From: Litsea cubeba
Lineage: Eukaryota; Streptophyta; Magnoliopsida; Laurales; Lauraceae
Length of the DNA: 64,000 nt
NCBI GenBank assembly: GCA_012931725.1
Contig: CM022953.1
Location: forward strand, 32,762,946-32,826,945
Reading direction: 5' to 3'
The number at the start of each line of letters is the position of its first letter. Position 1 is the first letter of the stretch. The notes below the pieces were generated by a model, which saw only the letters and a list, made by a program, of their open reading frames with translations, was not told where the DNA came from and made no database searches. Shown in pieces: positions 10,574 to 21,874 of this stretch. The position numbers and the translations under genes were made by a program.

Positions 10574-11628
10574 TCTTTTGAAGAGGAGCTTGAGGAAGGA
10601 TCACTCTGCTGTCCTTTGCTTGAAGGAGCAGGGGATTCTTCTGAATGTCTTCTTATCCTGGAGACACTGCGAGTCATCGGACGTCGGACATGGATTTTTG
10701 TTGCTGATTTTTGGCGCCTTCTGGTTTTTCCAACCATATGGACGGCAGCAACTTGGTTGGGTCTTTCTTTTTCGACCCATTTGGGAGAGACTTGAAGTGT
10801 GGGAGGCTGGGTCCTTTGCTTCTCTAGTCTCTTTTGCCGGTATGACGCGCGGCGGCGTATACGACGAGCAATTTGAGCTTCAGTCAGCTCTGACTGGGCT
10901 TTTACGATGAAGGATGTGCTCCCTCGGGCGCAGCAGCCGAGCCTGTCTTCTTTGTAGCTGGGCAAGGACAGGATGCGAACCCTATCCTTCGCCAGTTGCA
11001 GCGAAGCTTTGAATTTTTGAAGTTCGGCCCCTGTAGAGATGAAGGGTCAACTGCAGATTTGTAGGCCTTAGCAGGTGCTTGTGGAGGCCTTGTGATGCAT
11101 GACTTGATTTTGGGCTTGTAGGAACAAGCCGGCTCATGCTGGGATGACTTGGAAGTCAAGTCGGAGATGGGTCTCTCCTCTTTCATGTAGGCAAGAGGAT
11201 AGAACTGGTTCTCCTTGAGTGGGGCCAGGAATGCTGGCTTAGTGGATGTCTGGGACCTTCTCTGTTTTGGTGAAGGTCTTGGGGACCAAGTCTTGGGGTA
11301 GACCTGGTTGTTTGCAGGTTGAGGCTTGTGGGGCTGCCACGGGCTTCAGGCCTTCTGGTGCTCGCCTTTGGTGTCACGGTAGTGACACGTTGAGAGGCGA
11401 GTTTTGCTTCTTGGAGGGAGCAGTTTGTTCCTCAGGAAGTGGGAATGGTCCCAGCGTTCCAAAGACGATAGTCCGGGGAGTCGAGGTCGACCCGGAGTTC
11501 AGAGAGTTGTCGAGGGAGTTGATGCTTCGACAGCTGATTGGGCGCTTGTAGGTGCGCGTGGTTTGCTTCTGTTGAAGCATGAGTTGGTGCTTGTTTTCAT
11601 CGAAAGTAATGGTTAGTGAAGCTGCCAT
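10570..11628 (-). pseudogene. N-terminal Gag extension of G, several frameshifts
   Basis: Four overlapping pieces (11374-11628, 11183-11377, 10902-11186, 10570-10965) cover a Ser/Pro/Arg-rich N-terminal part. The last contains a basic helix (EAQIARRIRRRASYRQKRLE) of the kind seen before the Gag core in Tat-type elements. Each switch goes to the frame expected after a one-base deletion. The first ATG at 11628 begins MAASLTITFDENKHQL and is the best candidate for the original gag start. Confidence 0.6.
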
Positions 11629-13276
11629 TGTTAGTTTTCAAAATTTCTGAAACAAGACCACATCCATTAGTAATCACAAGAATATAATGATCATAAATGG
11701 GAAGTTCTATGGTTTCGTCTTTTCAAATTGCCCGAGGTAGATGACCCAAGCAATATGAGGAAGGCAAAATGCCATAGAAGGTACAATTGTTCTGATCGCA
11801 GGTATGGTAAGCCCGGAATGGGCATCCCAGTGACTGCTAGAAGCAATTGTGAACTTAAATTCGACTTATCGAGAAGCAGAGCTTGCTCGAGGTAAGAAGA
11901 ATATAAAGTTGGAGTTACAGATGTGCCGGTCGCAATACAGTAGACCCTGAAAGGGCGTACTAGTACCGCTAGACACAAATGTTTTGAGACCGCATCCATG
12001 AGATGAGATTCTCTATTTTGAAAGGTCGAGATTGGATTCATCAAAGAGAGCAGATGGTATTCCAATCTGAACACGGGCTCAGCGTTTTCCGCGAGCGCCA
12101 GTGCTCAGAAAGAAATGAACCATAATTTCTCGGATCTGAATCTAAAGATGACGAGTTTTTTTTTTTTAAAAGTCAATATCGGGTTTATCAAAGAGAGCAA
12201 AAGGCATTCCAATCTGAACACGGTCTCAACGATTTCCGTGAGCGCCAGTGCTCAGAAAGGAGAAGACCAAGATTTCTCCAATCTAAACCCAAAATGACGG
12301 AAGTTTTTTTTTTTTTTTAAGATTTTGAAGATTTTTTTTTTTAAATTTTTTTTTTTTTTTTTTATTTTCTATATTTTTTATTATTTTTTTTAAGATTTTT
12401 TTTTGAAAATTTTTTTTTTATTTTTATTTTAAAATTTTTTATTTTTTTTAAAAAATTTTTTATTTTTTATTTAAAAGACGAGAGAGTACACATAGGCCTC
12501 CTAACCCGGTCTTATGAAATCTTGATTGATAGAATTGCCCCCAGGTAAGGGTAGGATTACTTAATGAACCCGTTTGGAGGACCCTTGCCTAGAACAGTCA
12601 AGCTGTCTCCACACTCTGGACAAGGCTTTTCTTTGAATCAACCATGATCAAAGAACACAGTTGGTTTAACCTTAGTGGTCTATGTCTTTTTTTTTTTTTT
12701 ATATATATATATATTTTTTTATTTTAATGAACTCATCGAAGAGAAACAATGGCCCAAACCCGATCCGAACACGGTCTCAACGATTTCCGTGAGCGCCAGT
12801 GCCCAGAAGGGAAAGGATCAAAGTTTCTCAATTTTGAATCCAAACTGAAAATTTTGATTTTTTTTTTGTGTTTTTTTTTTTTAGATCTTTAATGAACTCA
12901 TCGAAGAGAAACAATGGCCCAATCCCCGATCCGAACACGGTCTCAACGATTTCCGTGAGCGCCAGTGCCCAGAAGGGAGAGGAACAAAGTTTCTCAATTT
13001 TGAATCCAAAATGAAAAATCTGATTTTTTTTTGTTTTAAAATTTTTTTTTTTTTGAAAAGAGAAAGAGTGGAAATAAATTCAAAGAATTGGAAATTTCCA
13101 AACAAAAATCTCATCTCATTTTTTTAGATGCGGAATTCAACATAGGCCACCAATTATAAAGTAGCCAAAGAATCGAGAAAAGAAATATAAGCATAGAGCA
13201 AAATATATGATATGCAAATATTTCATTTCTAGCATCGTGTTCTCAAATAAACGAGTCCCACCGGGTGGAGCCAGCT
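11629..13276 (-). repeat. 5' leader of G with four dispersed repeat units and A/T tracts
   Basis: No gene is present. Four related units (about 12036-12115, 12183-12270, 12727-12810, 12894-12978) share the block AACACGGTCTCAACGATTTC followed by CGTGAGCGCCAGTG, and each is followed within about 50-100 bases by a T run. CACGG and CCGTG within the block can pair; the first unit has CCGCG instead. A homopolymer-rich stretch at 12300-12475 is nearly pure A and T. The region lies between the primer site and gag, so it would be untranslated leader. Confidence 0.75.
13256..13273 (-). other. Primer-binding-site-like sequence of G
   Basis: Three bases inside the LTR end (CCATCA) the minus strand reads TGGCTCCACCCGGTGGGA. 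It begins TGG, as expected for a site complementary to a tRNA 3' CCA end. I could not match it confidently to one tRNA. Confidence 0.5.
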
Positions 13277-15383
13277 TGATGGACCGCGCTTCTGCTCGGG
13301 TCTACCGAGGTCGGCGACGTGGGAGTCCGTTTGGTCCGACCCTTTCGCCGTGGGGCAAGGCGTGCATCAACATTTTTTTTGTGTGGGTGTGCCGATTTTC
13401 TATTTTACTTGGAATTGCAAGTGGGATCCGGAGATCACCTTCGCAAGTAAAAAGGAAATCAACTTCTTTCAAGTTTTCCATTGCACATATATTTAAGAAA
13501 AAACATTTTCTTGATTTGCCGTGAAAGGGATTTTTTGGCATTTATGGCCGATTTTTGGCGTTCATAGCCGATTTTGGCGTTTATAGCCATTTACAATCTT
13601 ATCAAAATGAAAGACAAGAATTGTGATTTTTGTTCTTTTGAAAAAAATACAAATACAATGAAAAGCAAGAAAAGGAGGATCTAACTTCTCAGGAGATTGT
13701 GGGGGACCCGTTTAGATTGACGGTCCAAGCCATATGTGGGCTTCGCCATCATCCATGCAGATGAGAAAGAGGATGCTTTGATTCGCTTGGCTTGGCTATA
13801 ACCTCAGGTTTTTAAAGGACAAAGACCAAAAGGAGGTCCTATGTCCAATAAAAACAGTAGACGGGCTGAAAAGCCACATCTAAGCCATTGGAGGCAGGAG
13901 AGAAGGCAAGACCTTGGGGGGGGGGGTACCCCCAAGGGACTTTTGTCACCTTGTTGGGTGGCGGTGAGAATTCCGCGAGTTTTCTCTCTTTCTTTCTCTA
14001 TTTCTTGCTTCTTCTGTCTTATTGATCTTGATTTTCTGATGATCTGGATTTCTTTGGAGGCCCTCCTATTTATAGGCTCTTGGTAGCCTTTATGAGAGTT
14101 TATGGGCTTTTATTGTCATTAAGCCGCATAATGGGAGGATTACAAAATTAATTTTTATTTTGTAACTCCTTCTTGGCTTCTGATTGGCCGGGGAGATTGA
14201 GGGCATTTAATCGCTTTAACGCATGATGGGAGGAGTTCATGGGTTAAATGCCATGAATCCTGACTTGTAACTCCCGAATGCTTGCTTCTGATTGGGCCGT
14301 CCAAAGAAATGGATTAATGACTTAATAAAGTAGTCAATTAATCCATTAAGTGGTGCCGAGCAGTGAAGAGTCCGGGCCGTGCCCGTCTTTTGGGATTCTT
14401 CTGCGATGATCATCGATGGATCTTCATTAGATCGACATCAGATGACATGTAATTCAGGGTTGATTGCCAACAGCGGGTCGGTCCATCTGTCCTGTCGATT
14501 TCTCGATCGGTCGGGTAGAAAGCACACTTTTTTGGTTGACCGTGGCGATCAATTTGATTTTGATACTCTTGATGATTGACCCGTGATTTTGAGGATGTCA
14601 AGGATTGGTGCTCAAAAGATGAATTTTGGAAATACCAGGAGGTGGAAGCTTGAATCGCGAAAAAACGGCGAAAAACCGGGGTTCCGAGGGCCTGTCGCCG
14701 GCGACCCTGGCCAGGGTCCAGGGCCTGCACCCTGGGGGGGTTTTCCCCTTTGGTCCCTGTTTTGCGGCCGTTTTGAGAAGACTTGACAAGAATCCTTGCT
14801 TTTATTTTGCAAAGTTTCCAATTTCTGGAAAGCGAAGACTTTGTGCGAGAGCTGCCGATTTTCCGTCAGAAGCTGAAACTGGGTCAAACGATGTCGGAAT
14901 GACCTGAAATTTGGTGTGAAGCCTCCTGAGCAATAAATAAGACAACCATAGGCTTTTGTTTGAGTTTTGAAGCCGTTTGGGGTCCTATCACCTGTAGACT
15001 TGCTTTTTGTAGCGATGAAGATGTCGCGGTTTGATGTGCGGTCAACCGAATGTCCGATTGACTTGAAATTTGACAGGGAGACCTATTGGAGTCATTTTAA
15101 AGATGATCCATAGGCTCTGATCTTGGAAGATCCATGGCGTCTCCGGAGGAGCTTTGCCGCCGAGAGCTCCTTCTTCAGCTGTCGGAGAAGCGAAGTTAGG
15201 CCAAATATTTTGAAATGGCCCAAACTTCTTGTGTACTCCTCTTTTGGCTATCTGAAGAATCTTGCAGTTTTTGTTTGATTCTGACAAGATTTGATTTTTG
15301 GAAGAGCATTGCCTATTTATGGCAGGTGCGACTTCATGTAGCTCTTGATTTAAGGAGGCAAAGTGACATTTTTGGTGTCAACA
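13277..15383 (-). mobile_element. LTR B1 (5' LTR of element G)
   Basis: The minus-strand LTR runs from TGTTGACACC (15383) to CGGTCCATCA (13277), with TG/CA ends. It matches B2 (27049-29545), B3 (36342-48192, split) and B4 (61054-62746). B1 is about 0.5 kb shorter than B3; the missing part lies near 15100-15180. It carries a three-copy GGCGTTTATAGCC minisatellite (about 13530-13590), a G-run palindrome at 13912-13937, and the palindromes GTCGCCGGCGAC (14694-14705) and CCCTGGCCAGGG (14705-14716). The five bases outside (GTGAC, 15384-15388) would be the target duplication if the same five precede the missing 3' LTR. Confidence 0.88.
14065..14076 (-). promoter_or_regulatory. TATA box in LTR B1
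   Basis: The minus strand reads CCTATAAATAGG. The same 12-mer is found in B2 (near 28709), B3 (38088-38099) and B4 (61908-61919), which fixes the orientation of all four LTRs. Confidence 0.8.
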
Positions 15384-15493
15384 GTGACAAGGGGGATGAT
15401 GGTAAATGCTCGATCTAGCTTTCTTCAACCGATCTCGGGTGCCTTGTATTTTTCTCAACCTTGTTCCTCATATACTTCCTCTTTTGGTTTCAG

Positions 15494-18161
15494 GGTATGA
15501 TTGGCGGGAGGTGCCAGTTGATGGATATACTCGCCAAAAGAGGGTAGGGATACCATGCGAGGTGTTCCAAGTTGCGAGTGAGCACTGAAATGTTTGGTAA
15601 CTATTTTGCTCCTTATTTCCATCACTGGGTGAATTCCTTATGTCCATTTGGTATTGTGCAGAGCAAAAACAGGGGAGGCAGTCTGAAGGTCGCTTAAGGA
15701 GACCTAGGCTGATTTCAGCACGGTTGGGTGACGATGAGCATCTCAAGGCTTTTCTATTGTTCTTTTTGGGGAGGTACCTCTTCGCCAATGCAACTGGTAA
15801 TAAAGCATCCGGTACCCTCATCCGATTTCTGCAAGACTTGGATAAGGTTGGCAATTATGCTTAGGGTGCGGCCACCCTAGCCTTTCTTTTCCACAGCCTA
15901 GATTCGAGGTGCCACGTTCAGTCTGGATGCAAGAGCCTTCGAGGGTTTGTGCCGATCTTGTAGGTTAAATCCTTATTCCTATGTATTGTGATCTCCAGTG
16001 GTCTTTTTTTCTTATCATGTCTCATGCTTCATCTTTTTTAATAATAGAGCCTTAACTTTGAGAAGGTATGGCTCTGGGAGAACATCACCCAGTGTCAGCC
16101 CGAGCGCTTGCCCGCGAGGTTGAGTTGTGTTCCCCGGGCTTCACAGTGGTACCTTAATGCTAACTTACGAGGCTTCGCTGACATCTTACCTCCAAAAATA
16201 GCCGAGCGTATTAAGGCCCTCAGGATGAGGCCGGGTGAGCAAGGTTACCGGTTCATCTTGAATGAACTAAAAAACCATGAGGTATATATTGTCCCTTATC
16301 CATTTGCTACATTAAACACTTATTGCTCTTAGTTCTCATTTGTTGCTTATACCACGGTTTGTCAGGTGATTTGGCAGCCCTATCAGGGTGGACCGGATGA
16401 TGAGATGGTTGTAGTCCAAGAGGGGCGTGCCTTATTTGAGAGGGACATATAGCTCCACATCCCTCAGGTAGCAATTAGATTGGTCGTCAGCCGAGTCGCG
16501 TGCCAATTGGGATGCCATCAAGTTGTTCCCTCGGAAAAGTCTGTCATGCGTCGGTCGTATCCAGGGTGGGGTCTGAAAACGTTCAAGCATCGTCATCCTT
16601 GTCGGAGAGAAATAAAAAATTGGAGATCGAAAGGGAGGAAGGCCATTTTTGGCATGGATGCTGGTGCCTGTAGTGATTATGAGGCATATTGGAAGACAGC
16701 TTTGCATCGGTATATACTCCCGGAGTCGTACTCTTACGGGGCTTCATATTCCGTTAGTAATTGTGCAGAAGCGGCTGAGGCTTCGTCATCTCTTCGGGTA
16801 ACCCTTGAAGTTTGCTTGCTTTAACATTATCTTCTTTTCATTGTGAACCATATTGTTTCTTCCTTTATTTTTCAGGGGGAGATACCGGCTGGAGCAGCGC
16901 ATCGGCAGGCACATCCACCATCTGAAGGACAGTGTGAAGTGAGGGTTCATGAGGCTTCCAATCTTGCTTATAAGCTTTGTAATCTCAAAGACATATGCCT
17001 CTCCTATTTTCTAACCGTAACTTACGTGTGATAGGGGACACCTGGGGGCGTAGCATCCGATGCGGAGTCCATCCTCAGAGGAGAGGTATTCGATTGTCTC
17101 ACCTAGTAGAGACAAAGGTATGACTACTTGGTTTAGTGCTTGAGTCAAATCGTGTTCACCTCTATAGCAATCCTAATCATTCTTGGCGTATTGGCATGGT
17201 TGGTACTTTATAGGATGCAGAGGTCACGAGACTGAGGGCCTCATTGTCAGCTGAGAGGGTATGAGAATTGTCAACCTTAATTGGCCACATGATGTCTTCT
17301 TTTTACATTCTTTACTCACAATGCTTTGATACCAGGAGCGCCGCCAGGAAAACAAAGCGATTATCGACGCATTGGCAGATTCTCATGAGGTACGAGGTCA
17401 TGGGGTTAGTTGTCCATTTTGAATTGATGTTCATGACTTTTGGTCACCATGCAGGGTAATAGGGAGCGAGACAAGCCTGAGGCTATGAGGATCCAAGTGG
17501 AGAGTGATCTTCTTACTCTGCGGGCTGAGGTGGATCGACTGCAGGTTAGCGAAGTTTGGGTCTCAGTTTGTTGCCCTTGTATTCAAGGCGTATAATGACT
17601 AATTCTGAACCATTTGTCTTTGTGGTCTTCAGGCAGAGCTTCATAGCGAGCGTGACAAGGCATTTGCAGAGAGAGTTACTTCAGCAGTGCAGGTATGAAC
17701 CTTACTCATGCGATGACTGGATTTTGATTCTTCTAACATTGACATGCTTTGTAATCTTGTGGGGTGCAGGTTGACGAGTTACGTACCAAGCTCAGAAGTT
17801 TTGAGGCCTCTGCGTAGGTGAGAGTCTTTCCTTCCTTTTAAATTCCATGCCTCCTGCTACGAGTTTTTCTGAATGTAATGCTTCCTTGTATGTCGTCCTG
17901 CAGAGCGGTGCGATCGTTGGTTCCGTTCCCCCACCCCTTACCTTGAGCGAGGAGAGGGCTCTCATTCATGATCAATACGCCGAGCGCATAGACTGCATGC
18001 AGCGAGGTCATGACGAGGTGGTTGTCGACTTGCGGGGGCACCTTGATTGGTATCGCCAGAGGGCAGAGGAGAGAGGTTATGCGTTTTCGAGTTCGACTCA
18101 TGCCCCTTTTCAGCGTGCTCCTGGTTCGTCTTCACTTGCTTCATCAGCTCGTCATGAGTGA
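15494..18161 (+). pseudogene. Plant-mobile-domain (PMD, MAIN-like) gene remnant, 12 exons readable
   Basis: Exons with GT-AG borders: 15494-15577, 15662-15963, 16048-16281, 16366-16797, 16876-16938, 17035-17085, 17214-17258, 17336-17389, 17455-17544, 17633-17692, 17770-17817 and 17904-18161 (stop TGA). Exons 2-4 encode a PMD (aminotransferase-like) core: LKAFLLFFLGRYLFANATGN, FLQDLDKVGNYA, NFEKVWLWENITQCQPERL and RVACQLGCHQVVPSEK. Exons 6-12 encode a charged coiled-coil tail. After the first intron every intron is phase 0. Four in-frame TAG codons break it: in exon 2 after GNYA (a Trp in relatives), at the last codons of exons 2 and 11, and in exon 4 (16449-16451). The 5' end is lost against LTR B1. 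PMD proteins act in silencing and development or travel with transposons; which class this was is unknown. Confidence 0.82.
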
Positions 18162-18389
18162 GCTGCTCCATAGGGTTATCATTAATAATTGATTGATCTT
18201 TCCAGGATCCATCTCCATGTGTTCCATGTTGTATCCATGTATGTGCTGGTCATGTATTTATGTCGTTCCGTCTTGTCTTAGCTCATGGTGTGTACTTGAT
18301 CTGATGTGTATGTTGTGCATGTGTATCACGTATGTGTAATTGAGATAGTGTGTACAAGGCATGTGTGGTTGATTGATGAAGAGCTTTTG
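18162..18389. other. Non-coding interval after the PMD remnant
   Basis: This is TG-rich sequence with no ORF. It may be the 3' untranslated region of the PMD gene or the diverged edge of LTR D3. No repeat pair or motif identifies it. Confidence 0.4.
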
Positions 18390-21300
18390 TGAGGTGTCAG
18401 CAATATATGAAATGTACTGGCTAGTATGAAAGGGATTATCACGTGTTTCACTTGTCTTGTATCGTCTTGAATAAGATAATCCCTAGGATCTTGTCTTGTA
18501 CTTGAAACTAGCCAGACTTGCTTGTCTTGTTGTTCTTGTGTCATAACCACTTGTTATTGTTTGCATATCATGGCCATTTGCAGTCTGGGATTTAATGACG
18601 AACCGGTTACTCGGTTGTCGGGGTGGGCAGTCGGCGTAGGACGGCTTCCATGGCATTGAATAGCTGGGAGCGGGCTAGGACCGTACTACTATTCCTAGGA
18701 CAGGGAGTTAGGATTCCACTGGAGCCGGACTTTGGTATTAGTAGTCCAAGGGGATTGTTACTGGTAATCCGGGAGGTGGCTTTGTGAAGGAAACCGCGAT
18801 TCAGATCTGAAACTTCTCCTCAAGAGACTACTATGGCTGATGCAAAGTATGATAGATTTTAAAAAATCTGATTTCTTCACTATGCAGCGGAAATCAGCCA
18901 TAAAGAATCGCATAGAAACTCCATTAAATCATGATCAACATGTGTCCAATTAATAGAGATGATAGAAGACTGTTACCTCGATGTTTTGGAAGCTTTAATC
19001 CTCTGAAAAACTGATGCAAAAAGGGTGAACTCAGGTCTGCAATCAACAAGATTGTTGCTGGAATTCTGCTGCAGAAGTTGTTCTCTTTTAATCTTCTTCT
19101 CTATCTCAAATCCAAATCTGATTGGCTAAGATGGTGGGATCTTAATCTAGGAAACAAGAACTATTTCTCCAAGGGAAAATCTCAGACCTTAAGCTCTCAT
19201 CTATCAAGAAGAGAAGCAACCAAGGCTGGACGTGTGGGAGACTTGTGGCTCACTTCTAGTGTTGGACGTCCAAAGGGGAAGTGGTTTCTTTTATAGAAAC
19301 TTTTGTGGAAACCTTTCCCATAAAGTTATCTCTCCTTATTCTAATTGATGTCCAAAAAGGAAAGACTTATTTCCTTTAAGGAACACTCTAATTAGAAAAG
19401 GAAACCAAAAGGAACTTTCCATACAATTAGTAATCCTAGTTGTAGAACACTTACTAATTTTAAGTTCCTAATCCAAAAAGGAAACTAACTCATAGGAATA
19501 CTAATCCAAAGAGGAGTCCAACTTTTCAAGTAGAGAGTCCTACTCAAAGTTGGAAACCTTACCCATGGAAATCCTATTATGGACGTCCCACATATCAATG
19601 CACACCATGGCCCACATACAATTTATCTAGAGTTAAATTCATGTATGCCATCAAAGGCCTATTTGAATTTAAACTCAAAATTATTTTTCCACTAAAATAA
19701 TTCATCCTTATGTTATCTAAACATCTTAGGAAACCATGCCAATCTTGGTACGTAACTAGAGAAGGGACCAAAAGACATATTTGCCATTGGCTCCCAAAAT
19801 GACCAAAATGTCCATGCTAAACCCATAGCAACATTAAGACCATTTTAACCTTAACTCATTCCACTAGAGAGTTATGGTTGAACTCCAAGGACAAATATAT
19901 ATTATAATAAGCTTGTCATAAAATGACAGTTGTCTTCGACCTACTAAGTGTAATGACCTGAATGCCCCTCTATGTAACATCCATAATCGAGTCAGGTTAT
20001 CATATGTACTATCAACTTTCCCGATTACATCTAAACCTTAGAACTTCATATCCTTAACATAATCATCATTCGAATATCATTCTCTTGATCCAGGGAGCGA
20101 CCCACAAGTTCAATATCCATACGGAACATCCATATACTAAGATCTTAGATTTTGATGATTAATCGGATAATTCTAAGGGGATGATTATTCCATCATCAGA
20201 TGGCATAGATTCTATATTGGATCTGCACGTCCCAACTGATCAAGTCCGAGTACCCAAAACACAGAGCTGTTGACCCATGAAAAGAATCTCACCCATAGTG
20301 AATTAAAGCACAAGAACTTGACTTCGTCAGTTCATCCACAAATGCTCAAGATTAAGAGCACCGGTTACTCAGTAGCATGAGGTGACTTGATCTCTTTTCT
20401 GTGATAGTACTATTTTAGAGATCACACCTACCATGGTCCTGTTCAATGCATTACATATGCACTAATGAGATGAATCCGGGAAAGCCCTCCCATGACTTAG
20501 GTAAGTCACCCTGAATACAGGAGAGTCTCTCATTATAACTTATACCAAGATGAACTGCCCAGCTCCATCTCTCAGTTATGAATAAATATGATGTTTCCAG
20601 TTGTCCATGAATCAGACCTATCTGTGCGTAGACACTACCCACCTAATTCATTTACTAGAAACAATGGGCCTTACGTAACCATACATATATACATGTTTAA
20701 GCATAAAAGAGTCTTTCAATTAAATAACCAGTAAATATCCAGTAACAAAAGATGAGAGTGCAGCTAGTGGGCTTTAGGGCAAACACCAATCCCAACACTT
20801 TGGACATCCTCAGAGTCTCCCTCTTGCTTGTCCTTGTTTTGCATTTGCATGGATAGTGGTTATTGTTAGATGTTTGCTAGGATCCCTATTATTGTTTCTA
20901 TGAATTATTAATCTCGCTTTATGCCTAGCCTCGCATTCTTGTATTCATATGATCTTACCTGTCATTATTCTACACTTGATGCATGTCGTGTTTATTATGC
21001 TTTGTATATCTATTGCTCAACATGTCGTTGACTTTGTTCCTTGGTGTGCAGACACATCAGGTGACTTCTACTTTGGGGAGCAGGCCGGTGAGGAGATCCC
21101 AGAGGATCTCCAATCAGCAGAGGAGGCACGAGAGTGGCGTGCCGATGACGTAGAGTAGCGTCATCACTCCTGACACGAGAGTGACTCATTGGGACATCAC
21201 TAGTTGCTTTTATTCATTTATTTACCTCGTTGGAACTATCATATCTTTTACTCTGTTCTTTTATTGGCCTTGTACCTTGGAATGGCCAATGTAATAAATA

Positions 21301-21549
21301 ACTTAATTCTTAGTTTTGTCTATTCTTTCTTGCAACTTTAATTTAATGAGATTCATATTCATTGCTTGAGATTCCATATGCCTAGAGCTCCATGAACTCA
21401 ATGTTTATATTGTATTAAAAGAGGCTTGAAATATTAAATCCTCACCGCGGACTACGATCCGTGGGCCCAAAGGATAAAAATTTTAATTAGTCCTAAAATT
21501 CACTCTCCGGATCCGGTTATTTCTTTAATCGGGTTCGGGGGATGTGACA
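18390..21549 (+). mobile_element. Old D-family LTR fragment (D3), interrupted by E
   Basis: Segments 18390-18784 and 20803-21549 match, in reverse orientation, the LTR at 33156 and the one starting at 62747. Shared sequence includes the tract around TAATCCCTAGGATCTTGTC and the terminus GGGGGATGTGACA ending at 21549. The left end does not reach the family's TGTAAGG terminus, so D3 is truncated or too diverged there. It abuts an antisense coding piece at 21550 and so probably inserted into element G2. Confidence 0.75.
18785..20797 (-). mobile_element. Solo LTR E (probably copia-type) with CTTTG target duplication
   Basis: The element has TG/CA ends and is flanked by CTTTG on both sides (18780-18784 and 20798-20802). 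Removing it joins D3 exactly as in the uninterrupted copy at 63.5 kb. On the minus strand it begins TGTTGGGATTGGTGTTTGCC, a start I associate with plant copia LTRs. It is 2013 bp with no internal coding domain, primer site or repeated end, so a solo LTR is the simplest reading. Confidence 0.85.
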
Positions 21550-21668
21550 TAAGAGAAATGAAAACATCTTCTCTGGCATGTCACGTCGTCAAGGACTGCA
21601 TCACCAAAGAAGAAGGTAGGCTTGGGCAAAACCCTCTGATCGTCCATAACCCACGGACGGTTGCTTAC

Positions 21669-21874
21669 CATGATCTGATAAAACTCCTCACTCTTGAGAG
21701 CGATCAATCGCTGCCTCATCTCATCTCTGTTGAGGGAGTCACACTCTTCCAGGTTTCTTTCAACATACTGGACCTTCTCCAAGGCCTGCTGAACGGCCGG
21801 ATTAGAAAATTTAGTAGATCGATGAGGTACGCTTGTAGCAGGCTCTTCACCCTTGTTCGTTCTGGAGGAATCAC
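21669..21874 (-). pseudogene. Antisense exon of G2, 68 codons between splice sites
   Basis: A polypyrimidine tract and CAG end just upstream on the minus strand; the exon begins at 21874 and ends at a GTAAGC donor after 21669. It holds two bases plus exactly 68 open codons (SNPAVQQALEKVQYVERN, then LEECDSLNRDEMRQRL), a charged helix-rich segment. Reading past the donor remains open toward 21550, where D3 cuts in. The product is not recognised. Orientation is opposite to that inferred for the Tat-type element G2 whose 3' LTR is B2, parallel to the antisense fragment in G. Confidence 0.55.

Larger units (their letters stand above)
1..15383 (-). mobile_element. Degenerate Tat-type Ty3-gypsy LTR retrotransposon G, 3' end off window
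   Basis: On the minus strand the order is 5' LTR (13277-15383), primer-site-like sequence, a 1.6 kb leader with repeats, gag, protease, a G-patch-like segment, reverse transcriptase, RNase H, a second RNase H, integrase, a repeat-rich 3' untranslated region and an antisense gene fragment. Two RNase H domains and the order protease-RT-RNH-aRNH-integrase are known hallmarks of the Tat/Ogre/Retand branch. No second LTR is seen before position 1, so the 3' LTR should lie further left. Coding frames are broken many times, so this copy cannot make a polyprotein. Assigning B1 to this element rests on orientation (TATA box on the minus strand) and adjacency. Confidence 0.85.

Noticed and set aside
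9114..11377. Translational coupling through ATGA and GTGA stop-start overlaps in gag
   Set aside because: The joined product across each overlap continues one Gag protein, so single-base deletions explain the pattern better than termination-reinitiation.
12300..12475. Centromeric or telomeric satellite
   Set aside because: The stretch is irregular A and T homopolymer without a repeating unit; it is low-complexity leader DNA of element G.
15494..18161. A functional host PMD gene
   Set aside because: Four in-frame TAG codons and loss of the 5' end at the LTR border make a full-length product impossible unless the sequence is wrong at all four sites.
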